Below are positions 27,143 through 35,737 of a DNA stretch of 64,000 nt, piece after piece (the stretch's first letter is position 1; the number at the start of each line of letters is the position of its first letter). The notes under the pieces were generated by a model. It was given only the letters and a program-made list of their open reading frames with translations, was not told where the DNA came from and ran no database searches. Made by a program: the position numbers and the translations under genes. Origin of the DNA: Clostridium sp. CAG:964 (lineage in GTDB: Bacteria; Bacillota; Clostridia; Oscillospirales; Acutalibacteraceae); the NCBI GenBank assembly GCA_000435335.1, contig FR891324.1, forward strand, positions 4,763 through 68,762, in the 5' to 3' direction.

Positions 27143-28270
27143 TTATTCAGCCTTTTTCTTTAAAGCAACGAATGAAGCACCTAGAGCAGCTACCAATGTA
27201 GCCAACAGAGCAACTACAGGAGTTGAGTCACCTGTCTGTGTTGTACCTGTTGATGAGCTGCTTGAGCTTGAACTGCTGTTTGAGCTTGTTGAAGCACCTG
27301 AACCTGAGCTGCCTGAACCTGAGCTGCCTGAGCTTGAGTTGTCAGAGCTTGAGTTGTCTGAGCTTGAGTTGTCTGAGCTTGAGTTGTCAGAGCTTGAGTT
27401 GTCAGAGCTTGAGTTGTCTGAGCTTGAGTTGTCTGAGCTTGAGTTGTCTGAGCTTGAGTTGTCTGAGCTTGAGTTGTCTGAGCTTGAGTTGTCTGAGCTT
27501 GAGTTGTCTGAGCTTGAGTTGTCAGAGCTTGAGTTGTCAGAGCTTGAGTTATCTGAGCTTGAGTTATCTGAGCTTGAGTTATCTGAGCTTGAGTTGTCGC
27601 CTGCAGTATTCTCAACGCCTAGCTCCTTAGCAACCTTAGCTGTTACTTCTTCCCAAGACATACCTGTTGCAGCAGCACCGTCATCGTCCCAGTTATAAAT
27701 ACCATTATCAGCGTCAGTCTCGTTTTCAGGGTTGTAAGACCTTAAAAAGTTTTCATATAGTGTCTGGTTAGTCTCGCCAGGCAAGAAAGCTGTGCCGATA
27801 ACATTACCAAGAGATGATACTACCTTATGAGGACCGCAATCAGAGTTGTTTCTCCAGCCAAGACCAAAAGCCTGCTTATTAGAGTCAACAGGATTCTCGA
27901 ACTTGTCATCCATTATATAGCATGTGTCACCGATGCATTTATCGTTAAATACTGTATCGTATGTCTGAATACCTGAGTCACCTGAAATGATGATTAGGTT
28001 CCAGTTACCCTCCGGTACATTGTAAGTAGCAGTCTTCTTGTCGTCTGCTACTTTCATTTTCTCGTCCTTTGTCTGCCACTTGTACAAGTTTACACCGCCT
28101 GGTAGGCCATCCCAAATGTGAGCATAGAACACTTTGTTTGCACTAGCCCAATTATCAGGAATTTCAAATGTAAACTCACCTGATAAAGCAGATGCACTTA
28201 CAGCACTTGCACAAGCCATTGTACCAAGTACAGCAGCAGTTGTAACAACACTAAGAATTTTCTTTGTCAT
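27143..28270 (-). CDS. Secreted surface protein with NSSSD repeats and TGDS-type C-terminal anchor
   Basis: A 375-residue exported protein. A signal peptide (about 1-28, ending SAVSASA) leads to a domain of about 180 residues rich in Trp, Gly and Asp (IPDNWASANKVFYAHIWDG near its start), recalling starch-binding or carbohydrate-binding proteins of Ruminococcus, though this is a weak impression. An 18-unit NSSSD stalk and a Ser/Gly stretch follow. The end, TTQTGDSTP, a hydrophobic helix and KKKAE, resembles an LPxTG sorting signal without the Leu-Pro. Start at 28270 backed by GGAGGAG. Strong promoter and codon bias suggest high expression. Confidence 0.85.
   Translation of the reverse strand: MTKKILSVVTTAAVLGTMACASAVSASALSGEFTFEIPDNWASANKVFYAHIWDGLPGGVNLYKWQTKDEKMKVADDKKTATYNVPEGNWNLIIISGDSGIQTYDTVFNDKCIGDTCYIMDDKFENPVDSNKQAFGLGWRNNSDCGPHKVVSSLGNVIGTAFLPGETNQTLYENFLRSYNPENETDADNGIYNWDDDGAAATGMSWEEVTAKVAKELGVENTAGDNSSSDNSSSDNSSSDNSSSDNSSSDNSSSDNSSSDNSSSDNSSSDNSSSDNSSSDNSSSDNSSSDNSSSDNSSSDNSSSDNSSSDNSSSGSSGSGSSGSGASTSSNSSSSSSSSSTGTTQTGDSTPVVALLATLVAALGASFVALKKKAE
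27336..27595 (-). repeat. 15-bp coding tandem repeat (18 units, NSSSD)
   Basis: Seventeen NSSSD units and a final NSSSG, encoded by 15-bp repeats that differ only at the third position of a Ser or Asn codon. Near identity implies recent slippage expansion; copy number probably varies among strains. Confidence 0.92.
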
Positions 28271-28328
28271 TTTAGTCTCCTCCAATTAATATGTAAATGG
28301 TTTCCGAAGCATACACTCCAGTAAGGTA

Positions 28329-28357
28329 ATTATATAACATATTTTTCAAAATCGCAA
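28329..28357 (-). promoter_or_regulatory. Promoter of the surface protein gene
   Basis: Minus-strand -35 TTGCGA (28357-28352), 17-bp spacer, -10 TATAAT (28334-28329). Start of transcription is predicted near 28322. A cre-like sequence (TGTAAATGGTTTCC, 28292-28305) matches about 12 of 14 consensus positions in the leader. Confidence 0.65.
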
Positions 28358-28517
28358 CAGCTTTTTAAAAAAACAAATAATAAAAAATTTCTCAAAGTGT
28401 AGAAAATCAGATACGAATTTTATGCTATTTTCACACCAAATTTGGTGCAGTGTGCATTTTGACTAAAGTTAAGCTTAATTACGCCCCCTTAGCAAAGCAA
28501 ATTAGCTATAGTACTAT

Positions 28518-29456
28518 TTAATCTAAAATCATACGCACGCAGCCGTACATACCGGCGTCATTACCTAGGTCGGCCAGCTTAAAATATGTTTCCCGTGCAG
28601 CATGAAAAGCATATTCTCTGTAATACTTCTGTACTCTGTCTACAAGAAAGGCTCCTGCCTTTGATACTCCGCCGCCTATAACAAACACCTGCGGATTTAC
28701 TACACAGGCAATCTGAGACAAGCCCCTGCCCAATATTTTTGCAGTTTTGTCCACCATTTTGTCCGCAATTTCATCACCGTTTTTGGCTGCGTCAAAAATA
28801 TCCTTGGCTGTCAGCTTTTCTGCATTAAGAACTGTTTTTGCGTCCGGATGCTCCTTCAGGTAGTTCCTTGTTGTTCGAACAATGCCTGTTGCAGAGGCAT
28901 ACTGCTCCAAGCAGCCATGGTTGCCGCAGCCGCAAGCCTCTTTTTCTTTTTCATTAATATTTATATGGCCTATCTCGCCGCCTGCACCGTTGCTGCCGCT
29001 TACAATTTTTTCATTAACAATAACGCCGCCGCCTACACCGGTGCCAAGGGTAACTACTACAAGGTTTTTGTAGCCCTTACCGCCGCCCTGCCACATTTCT
29101 CCAAGTGCAGCCACATTTGCGTCATTTCCTACCTTTACCTTTAAACCTGTAAGTCTGTTAAGCTCAATTTGAACATTAAATACACCCCAGCCCAGATTTA
29201 CACACTTAAATACAGTGCCGTCATCATCAACAGGCCCAGGTACTCCTACTCCCACGCCCTCAACATCTTCTTTGGAGATAGACTTTTCCATAAGCTTTGC
29301 GTCTATCTGCGTTGCGATGTCAGGCAGTATATTTACGCCGTTTTCCTCTGTGCGTGTAGGTATTTCCCATTTATCAAGCATTTCTCCCGCTGTATCAAAC
29401 AGTCCCATTTTTATAGTTGTGCCACCAATATCAACACCAAAGGCATACTTTTTCAT
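28518..29456 (-). CDS. glcK: ROK-family glucokinase
   Basis: A 312-residue ROK kinase: N-terminal ATP motif GVDIGGTTIKMGLF, VGVPGPVDDDG, LGTGVGGGVIVNE, catalytic Asp in GNDANVAALGE, and the zinc motif CGCGNHGCLEQYAS. It phosphorylates glucose for glycolysis and fits release of glucose by the GH31 enzyme. AAGGAAAG precedes the start. Not in an operon; the 5S gene on the opposite strand lies on one side. Confidence 0.94.
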   Translation of the reverse strand: MKKYAFGVDIGGTTIKMGLFDTAGEMLDKWEIPTRTEENGVNILPDIATQIDAKLMEKSISKEDVEGVGVGVPGPVDDDGTVFKCVNLGWGVFNVQIELNRLTGLKVKVGNDANVAALGEMWQGGGKGYKNLVVVTLGTGVGGGVIVNEKIVSGSNGAGGEIGHININEKEKEACGCGNHGCLEQYASATGIVRTTRNYLKEHPDAKTVLNAEKLTAKDIFDAAKNGDEIADKMVDKTAKILGRGLSQIACVVNPQVFVIGGGVSKAGAFLVDRVQKYYREYAFHAARETYFKLADLGNDAGMYGCVRMILD

Positions 29457-29631
29457 AAATAGAATCTTTCCTTTCTCAACTTATTAAGTAATCTGTATCT
29501 GTATTATAACAGAAATTAAAAAGTATGTCATTGAAAATTTGTATAAATTTCTGATAAATTTTAGATATATTTTTCAAAAGAAGCTGTAATATAAAAATTT
29601 TTCTAAATTAAAAATTTTTTCTAAAAAAGGG

Positions 29632-29660
29632 TTGCTTTTTTTAAAATATGGTGATATAAT
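29632..29660 (+). promoter_or_regulatory. Promoter of the 5S rRNA gene
   Basis: -35 TTGCTT (29632-29637), 17-bp spacer, -10 TATAAT (29655-29660) with an upstream TG (extended -10). Confidence 0.75.
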
Positions 29661-29666
29661 AATGAA

Positions 29667-29682
29667 GCTGTCGAAAGACAGC
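29667..29682 (+). other. Leader hairpin of the 5S precursor
   Basis: GCTGTC-GAAA-GACAGC: a perfect 6-bp stem with a GNRA tetraloop at the predicted transcript start, 12 nt before the mature 5S. Possible processing or stability element. Confidence 0.6.
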
Positions 29683-29693
29683 AAAGAGAATAA

Positions 29694-29810
29694 GTTGGTG
29701 TTGATGACGCTGAGGGTACACCTGTTCCCATCCCGAACACAGAAGTTAAGCTCAGTAGTGCCGAAGATACTTGGCTGGTGACGGCCCGGGAAAATAGGAA
29801 AACGCCAACA
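29694..29810 (+). rRNA. rrf: 5S ribosomal RNA
   Basis: About 117 nt. The ends pair (GTTGGTG / CGCCAAC); the interior has the conserved loop CCCATCCCGAACACAGAAG and GGCTGGTGACGGCCCGGG-like helices. It stands alone with its own promoter and terminator; no 16S or 23S gene is near, so it is an orphan 5S copy. Confidence 0.93.
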
Positions 29811-29813
29811 TTT

Positions 29814-29844
29814 AAGCGGCTATCCGGAGGATAGTCGTTTTTTT
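29814..29844 (+). terminator. Terminator of the 5S gene
   Basis: Ten-bp stem GCGGCTATCC / GGATAGTCGT with a 3-nt loop and seven T. Confidence 0.85.
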
Positions 29845-29940
29845 ATCCCACAAAAATTCAGAATTCAACCCTACTTATAAGCAGTTGATTATAAATCGTT
29901 TTTAGTATACAGCAAAAAATTTTTATTGTCAGACAACAGA

Positions 29941-29980
29941 GGCACAGCCGCATTCCCACAAAAAGGTTTGCGGCTGTGCC
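29941..29980. repeat. 12-bp inverted repeat between 5S and the unknown protein gene
   Basis: Arms GGCACAGCCGCA / TGCGGCTGTGCC with a 16-nt loop. No clear T run on either strand; perhaps a terminator for the minus-strand gene 30133-30969. The rest of 29845-30132 shows nothing else. Confidence 0.5.
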
Positions 29981-30132
29981 CTTAATCTTATAGCCTTTTA
30001 GTTTTATATTTTCATCACAATTATAAACAGTTGTAAAATTATCATTTAACTTCTAATAAATTCTTAACAATTTGTAAAAGTGCAGGAAATATAAAAACTT
30101 CTTTCTACGAAGCACACTGCAAGCACGCCCCG

Positions 30133-30969
30133 CTATTCTGCACACAATTTGGCATACTGACCTACAAAATTACTTATACCCTCTATAGTGTCGTTGCCAA
30201 TATCGGACACACAAAGAATAGGAAGCAAGGAGCCAAGTCTGTGCTGTCTGCCCTTGTCATACAGAGCCTGTGCAAAATACTCATCGCTTAGAGAATGGGG
30301 CTTTATTTCCTTGTAGCTTTCATTTAATGCCACAATATAGCTGCTGTATACTATTCCGCTTTGACAGACAGCCGGCTTTTCCGATGTAAAAACAACAGCT
30401 TTATCACTAACCGGAAGGGTTACTGATATTCTTTTTGGGGCAATTATAATATGACAGTCCTTAAACGCCTTTACATTGCTTTTTAAAATAATAACCGCCC
30501 CTGTGTCACGCATAATATCCTTATATATTTTATAATAATCCTTTGTTGCATCGGTAACCACCGTCACCTGACCTGTATACTTTAAAAGCTCTCGAATTAT
30601 ACCGCTTTTCTCTCCCTGCGGATCATACAAGCCGATTCTTATATTTTCGGTAGGTGCTTTACAGCGTTTTATAACCTCTAGTGCAGTATTTTCGGTTATT
30701 CTCTCTTTTAACAAATTTGTTGTATATCTTTTTAATCCGCTTTCAGGAGGAAATACAATGTCCTTACTGCACAATATACACTTGCCCTCGTTGCCTGCCA
30801 GCTCTTTTATCTTATGCCATTTAATTCTGTCTCGGTATTTGTAATATGTAATATTAACCAACTGAATGTTATTATATTCTACCACTTCCAAATGAGTTTT
30901 GTCACGCTTAAAAAAATTATATTTTTTCTTCCCCTTTGAATAATCAAGTACAGTCAGCGTTGTAAGCAT
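30133..30969 (-). CDS. Conserved-looking protein of unknown function
   Basis: A 278-residue soluble protein I do not recognise. A basic N-terminal stretch (LDYSKGKKKYNFFKRDKTH) precedes a CILCSKDIVFP segment with one C-x2-C pair and an alternating beta/alpha pattern that includes IRIGLYDPQGEKSG, VTVVTDATKDYYKIYKDIMR and HIIIAPKRISVTL. Those look like a Rossmann-like domain near residues 105-190. No signal peptide or membrane helix. Start at 30969 supported by GGAGG nine nt upstream. It is alone between inverted repeats and lies upstream of punA on the same strand's far side. Confidence 0.7.
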   Translation of the reverse strand: MLTTLTVLDYSKGKKKYNFFKRDKTHLEVVEYNNIQLVNITYYKYRDRIKWHKIKELAGNEGKCILCSKDIVFPPESGLKRYTTNLLKERITENTALEVIKRCKAPTENIRIGLYDPQGEKSGIIRELLKYTGQVTVVTDATKDYYKIYKDIMRDTGAVIILKSNVKAFKDCHIIIAPKRISVTLPVSDKAVVFTSEKPAVCQSGIVYSSYIVALNESYKEIKPHSLSDEYFAQALYDKGRQHRLGSLLPILCVSDIGNDTIEGISNFVGQYAKLCAE

Positions 30970-31108
30970 AGTGCATAACCTCCAATATTTCTGCAATATT
31001 TCTGCTTTTTATATGTGCGCCCTGCATAAATATTTACGGTCAAGCACACAGGCGTGTCAATATCTCTAAAATATTATATGGTTTTCGGTAGGGTTATATT
31101 CCCACTGT

Positions 31109-31152
31109 ACAAACACCAACAGCCGCCCAAAAGGACGGCTGTTGGTGTTTGT
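31109..31152 (-). terminator. Strong hairpin after punA
   Basis: Perfect 17-bp stem (31109-31125/31136-31152) that extends by three pairs to a TTTT loop; the 3' arm on the minus strand is T-rich (GTGTTTGT) but no T run follows. It probably ends punA transcripts about 110 nt past the stop. Confidence 0.5.
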
Positions 31153-31263
31153 AGTATGATAAATAATTTTCACTAAATGCCACTGCTACAACACTTATTT
31201 ACATTATTACATAAGTATTTTCCATAAACACATCAGTATTAATTTTGCAAGCTTTCTCTATTT

Positions 31264-32082
31264 TTAAATTCTTGCTATTAATTCGGGTATAAGAATACTT
31301 AGCTTTTGGGCGGATATGCCTGCTACACGCTCTACCTCTGTGTGATTAAGCGGTTCGCTTGTAAGCCCAACGGCCTTGTTAGTAACCAAGCTAAAGCCGC
31401 ATATGCTCATACCCAAGTAGTTTGCTGCCATAGCCTCGCATACGGTGCTCATACCTACGGCGTCTGCACCGAGTATTCCAAACATACGCACCTCCGCAGG
31501 GGTTTCGTAGTTTGGCCCTGTTGCCTGTACATATACGCCCTTTTTTAGGTGAATATCCATTTCATCTGCTATTTTATAAATAATATCTACAAGCTCGCTG
31601 TTATAAACATTACTCATATCCGGAAAGCGTGTACCGTATTCGTCATTATTTTTTCCTATTAACGGTGATGGTACAAAGCTGCTTATATGGTCGGTAATAA
31701 CCATAATATCGCCGGGGTTAAAGCTTGGGTTAATTCCTCCGGAAGCGTTTGTGAGAATAAGGCTTTGAACTCCCAATATTTTCATAACAGCTATAGGCAG
31801 TACCGTCTGGCTTATGCTGTAGCCCTCATAAAAATGCACTCTGCCCTGCATTACCATTACATTTTTACCATTTAGGTTAAAAAACAGAAACCTGCCCTTA
31901 TGCCCACTTACCGTAGCGGTAGGAAACTGCGGTATTTCGCTGTACTCTATTATTTTCTCCGGCCTGTACCGGCCAAAAACCTCGCCCAAGCCCGAGCCTA
32001 GTACAACACCGACAGTAGGCTTAAATCCGTTAATCTTGTCCTTAATATATTCCGCACATTGTTCTGCTGTTTTTATATCCAT
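31264..32082 (-). CDS. punA: Purine nucleoside phosphorylase, class II
   Basis: A 272-residue trimeric PNP: GVVLGSGLGEVFG phosphate loop, SGHKGRFLFF, MQGRVHFYEGYS, NASGGINPSFNPGD, and ATGPNYETPAEVRMFG with the GMSTVCEA end. It splits (deoxy)inosine or guanosine with phosphate to base and ribose 1-phosphate for purine salvage. Length matches the family. GGAGGT upstream of the ATG. Single gene between two terminators. Confidence 0.95.
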   Translation of the reverse strand: MDIKTAEQCAEYIKDKINGFKPTVGVVLGSGLGEVFGRYRPEKIIEYSEIPQFPTATVSGHKGRFLFFNLNGKNVMVMQGRVHFYEGYSISQTVLPIAVMKILGVQSLILTNASGGINPSFNPGDIMVITDHISSFVPSPLIGKNNDEYGTRFPDMSNVYNSELVDIIYKIADEMDIHLKKGVYVQATGPNYETPAEVRMFGILGADAVGMSTVCEAMAANYLGMSICGFSLVTNKAVGLTSEPLNHTEVERVAGISAQKLSILIPELIARI

Positions 32083-32113
32083 TATTTGTACCTCCTTTTT
32101 TATATTATACTAC

Positions 32114-32153
32114 ACAAAAATACTGCCTTGGTCAAGCAAACCAAGGCAGTATT
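32114..32153 (-). terminator. Terminator of the Gld-like ABC operon
   Basis: Perfect 13-bp stem AATACTGCCTTGG / CCAAGGCAGTATT followed on the minus strand by a T run, 46 nt past the stop of the DUF4340 gene. Confidence 0.88.
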
Positions 32154-32198
32154 TTGTTTAATTGGCAAAGGCCGCATTATATAAATACAGACCTCGCC

Positions 32199-34067
32199 TT
32201 ATATAGCCGTTATACTTTCACCCTTTGCCAGCTTAGGTGCGTCTTCGATAATTTTGTTTACATAAGTATCAAACACATTTCCTAAAATTATTTTTCCGTC
32301 AATAGAGAAATTATACTTGCCGGTTTCACCCTTATAGAAGGTGTAGGTGTCAGGCTCCTTGTCGGTGTTATAAGTAATTTTAACTGTTAGGTCTGCACTT
32401 GTGCTTACATTGCTTGTTTTAACATTTGCTACCGTTGCAGACTCAAGATTTTGGAAGAAAATATCAAACTTACTTGTTTCTATGGTGTTTTTACCGCTTT
32501 TTACTGTGGTAGATTTTGTTTTGTTGCCGTCCTTATCCTTTTTGGTTTCTGTAGACAGGTCAAACTTTGATGTTTTTCCGTCAGCTGTAACCTCAATGGT
32601 TTTTATTGATGCCTCGTCTGCCTTTATTACATATTCAAACACCATATCCTCAAAGGAGGTATTAACCCACGGAACCTTTGTTGTGACAATTTTATAGATT
32701 ATATTTGTACTAGGGTTATAAATATAAGCATATTCCGTTGTTGTTTCAGTGGTTGATGAGGAACCGTCCTCCAAGGCTTCCGTAACGGCTTCCGTAGCGG
32801 CTTCGGTCTTTTCTGTTTTAGGCTTAGAGGAATACAGCGTAATGGTACCATCGCCAAACTTTGCAGCTATTTTTGCGTATGGATTGCTTGTGCTTAAGCC
32901 GTACTTAGACATTGTGTCATCGTTTGGCTTGTAGGCGATAACTTCATCTGCGGTAATAGAGCGTAACGACTCCAACACTGTAGAGCCATTGGTTACATTT
33001 ACAAAGCAGTTTACCGGTGCTGTCATTTTATAGTGTGCCGTATTTACTGTGGTATCGTCATTTGCCTTAAACTCCAACGTATCCTTAAAATTGGTACCGC
33101 TTATGGTAGCGGTCTCCGGTGTGCCGTTAGAGCTTTTTTCGGCAGCTGTAGTAACGCTTGTATCTAAAAAAGTCATAGGCTTGTACAGGAATGAATCTAC
33201 AGAGTCGTTTGCTACCAAATAAATAGCCTTATCTCCGTCTACCATAATGTATGTGCCGGCACTGTCCGGAGCCTCGCCGCCTACTGTTATTGTTCTTTTA
33301 TTTTTGTTCGCAAAGGTTACTGTAACTGTTGCTCTTGGCTTGTCAAGTCCATATTCCTCAATGCTCTTTCCGTTTATGTCAACAATATTTGTTGTAGTAA
33401 CGGCAGCGGCATCGTTTGCCACTGCGTCAGGCATACCTGAGGCAAGAGGAGCGTCCTCGTAGCCCTTTAGGGTATACTGTGTTTTTTGCGTGGTGGTTAC
33501 CTTCTTACCGCTTTTGTCCGTTGATGTTTCTGTAGGAGTTTCGGATAACAGCTCAAAGGAGCCGTTATCGTTTTTCACCTTAACTTCCTTAATGTCGGCA
33601 GGTACATGGCTTATAAGCTCCTCTATGCCGGCAGAAACAATGTTGCCGTTCTTGTCCTTTACGGAATCTATTTTATTTCCCTTTAGGTCAGTTGCATATT
33701 GCTGACCGTTTTCGTCTGTAGGATATGTAGATTTGGTAGAACCAACACTAGGCATATTGTGTTTAACCAAGAAAAATACACCTACCAGTGCGGCCACAAC
33801 CACTACAGCTATAATTATGAATAAAACGGGCTTTTTCTTTCCTGTTTTGCCGCTGTCAGTCTGCTTCTGCTGCTTTTTACTTGTTTTTTGGGCGGCCTTA
33901 GTGCTGCCTGTTTCTGCCTCTGAATCAGCTGAAAATATTGTACCGGCTGTGTTGTCATAATACAGCTCGTCGCTGTCATGCTCCTTATTGGCTTGGTCAG
34001 AGGCTTTAGCCTCTGACTTTGCATTTTTTATTTTGTTATCCTGTGGAGTTTTTTTATTATCTGCCAT
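32199..34067 (-). CDS. DUF4340 protein of the Gld-like ABC operon
   Basis: A 622-residue protein. A charged, low-complexity cytoplasmic region (1 to about 85) precedes one membrane helix (about 86-106) and a large extracellular part of repeated beta-strand units typical of DUF4340 (IEEYGLDKPRATVTV, KYGLSTSNPYAKI, GEAPDSAGTYIMVDG). It ends without a second helix. DUF4340 proteins go with GldG-like ABC partners in many bacteria and are taken to be extracytoplasmic partners of the ABC complex. The ATG overlaps the stop of the upstream gene by one base. Confidence 0.82.
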   Translation of the reverse strand: MADNKKTPQDNKIKNAKSEAKASDQANKEHDSDELYYDNTAGTIFSADSEAETGSTKAAQKTSKKQQKQTDSGKTGKKKPVLFIIIAVVVVAALVGVFFLVKHNMPSVGSTKSTYPTDENGQQYATDLKGNKIDSVKDKNGNIVSAGIEELISHVPADIKEVKVKNDNGSFELLSETPTETSTDKSGKKVTTTQKTQYTLKGYEDAPLASGMPDAVANDAAAVTTTNIVDINGKSIEEYGLDKPRATVTVTFANKNKRTITVGGEAPDSAGTYIMVDGDKAIYLVANDSVDSFLYKPMTFLDTSVTTAAEKSSNGTPETATISGTNFKDTLEFKANDDTTVNTAHYKMTAPVNCFVNVTNGSTVLESLRSITADEVIAYKPNDDTMSKYGLSTSNPYAKIAAKFGDGTITLYSSKPKTEKTEAATEAVTEALEDGSSSTTETTTEYAYIYNPSTNIIYKIVTTKVPWVNTSFEDMVFEYVIKADEASIKTIEVTADGKTSKFDLSTETKKDKDGNKTKSTTVKSGKNTIETSKFDIFFQNLESATVANVKTSNVSTSADLTVKITYNTDKEPDTYTFYKGETGKYNFSIDGKIILGNVFDTYVNKIIEDAPKLAKGESITAI

Positions 34068-35725
34068 TACCTGTTCCTCCTTCTAACATAAATAACTATT
34101 GCTGCAATAATGATTATTACAGGGAACACACCCATACAAACAATAGACCATGCCTGAATTTGGTCTGAGGTAATACCCAGGTTAGGCTTTGTAAGGTCTT
34201 TGCCGGAGATTGTTATGCCCTCGTCTGTATTTTCCGTAACCTTGTTCATCATATTAACTATATAAGCACCGTTGTTAAATGTAGACATTTTAACAGCATT
34301 CTCGTTAAATACAAGCTCTGAACCGAATACAATTACATTTGACTCTACATCATCGCCGGAGGACTTTGTTCCTACTGCGGCAGCAGTGTACTGCTTAGCT
34401 TCAACCTTTTCAATGTTAAAGTCATCGCCCGCATCAAAAGGTATCAGCTTAGCCGAAGCCGATGTTACAAGCAGGTTAGACGCTGTGTTTTTGTTTGTAA
34501 TTTCAACAGGCACTATGCGGCCGCCGACAATATTTAGGGTACTGTCCTTTAGTCCACTTGTATAATCTGCGTTGTCATAGTCAAGAAGTGAAATGTATGG
34601 ACTGTTGCCGTAAACCTTTGAAGAATCCATCTCGGCAACTACACCGTCGCCCATCTTCATTCCCCACTCATCCAACAAGGCGTCAAGCTTTGGAGAATCA
34701 AATTTAGCGCTGCCGGAAACATATATAAAGTCCTTATTGTATCCGCCGTTATTGTTTAGGAAGTCCTTTATTTTCTTAACAGATGTATCGTCAAGGTCTG
34801 CCTGCGGAGCATATAGAATAACTGCCTCTGCGTTCTTGTCAATATCCTCTGTCATTGTTTTAACAGTGCTTACATCATAGTTATTCTGCTCAAGCAGATT
34901 TTTAAATGCACTTGCGTCATAGTCGCCAAAGCCGTCAATAAACTGTACCTTAACTTGATTTTCAGCTGTAACATTTAAAATAGCTGTAGTAACGGCCGGC
35001 TCTACCTTTAGACCTTTTACCTGGTACGAATAGTCGCTTTGCATTTCCTGCTCAAACAGGTCAGAGGTAGAAAGAACTCTGTGCTTATCGCCGGACTTAA
35101 CAATATAGTCGCCCTGCTTTAGAGTATCGTCAGGGTAATTGTTTATATATGTTGGATTAGCTGTTAGGTCAACATACTCAATCTTTATTTTGTCGCTGTA
35201 GTTTTTGTACTGCTTTAAAAGTGTGCTTGCCATTAGGTAATACTCGTTGGCTCCCTCGTATGAGCTTTGCGATGCCAAAACGGTAATGGTAACATCTTTA
35301 TTAAGGGCAGAAATAAAATCTATTGTATCCTGCGAAAGGTTGTATGTTTGCTGTGCAGAAAGGTCGAAGGACAAAGCCGGAACCTTATCTGTAACAAGGC
35401 CGACTATCATATTAACCACAACCACAGCAACAATAAATATTGCTGTAAAGGCAACGGAAAGTCCGCCCTTTTTCATTTTTCTGCTTTTAAACAAGGCCTT
35501 TAGCCTGCCGCTCTTTTTCTTTTTTGATTTTTCGTCTGCGGCCTCTTCAGTGCTGCTCTGTGCATCTGCATTTTCCGCAGTTTCTTCAGTGCTGTTCTGT
35601 GCATCTGCATTTTCAGGTACAGCCTCTTCACTTGCTGAATTGTCTGTATCAATGTTATTTTCTGTAATATCGTTTTCTGAAACGCCTTTTGACATTTCAT
35701 CGAAATCCTTGTTTTCTTTACTCAC
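34067..35725 (-). CDS. GldG-like ABC auxiliary protein
   Basis: A 552-residue protein: a 90-residue acidic/Ser-rich cytoplasmic leader with a repeated AENADAQNSTEE-type segment and a KKKKSGRLKALFKSRK basic patch, one membrane helix near 100-122, an extracellular ABC_transp_aux-type domain (TYNLSQDTIDFISAL..., VILYAPQADLDD, then a DUF4350-like part), and a C-terminal helix near 525-547 ending in YVRRRNR. Third gene of gldA-gldF-gldG-DUF4340-like operon. The protein probably sits outside the membrane over the permease. Confidence 0.85.
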   Translation of the reverse strand: MSKENKDFDEMSKGVSENDITENNIDTDNSASEEAVPENADAQNSTEETAENADAQSSTEEAADEKSKKKKSGRLKALFKSRKMKKGGLSVAFTAIFIVAVVVVNMIVGLVTDKVPALSFDLSAQQTYNLSQDTIDFISALNKDVTITVLASQSSYEGANEYYLMASTLLKQYKNYSDKIKIEYVDLTANPTYINNYPDDTLKQGDYIVKSGDKHRVLSTSDLFEQEMQSDYSYQVKGLKVEPAVTTAILNVTAENQVKVQFIDGFGDYDASAFKNLLEQNNYDVSTVKTMTEDIDKNAEAVILYAPQADLDDTSVKKIKDFLNNNGGYNKDFIYVSGSAKFDSPKLDALLDEWGMKMGDGVVAEMDSSKVYGNSPYISLLDYDNADYTSGLKDSTLNIVGGRIVPVEITNKNTASNLLVTSASAKLIPFDAGDDFNIEKVEAKQYTAAAVGTKSSGDDVESNVIVFGSELVFNENAVKMSTFNNGAYIVNMMNKVTENTDEGITISGKDLTKPNLGITSDQIQAWSIVCMGVFPVIIIIAAIVIYVRRRNR

Positions 35726-35737
35726 TGTGGCACCTCC

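Noticed and set aside
27223..27698. Long ORFs in other frames of the NSSSD repeat region and a CRISPR-like appearance
   Set aside because: They arise from the 15-bp periodicity (frames of a multiple of three stay open). The repeats are contiguous with no spacers, so this is not CRISPR.
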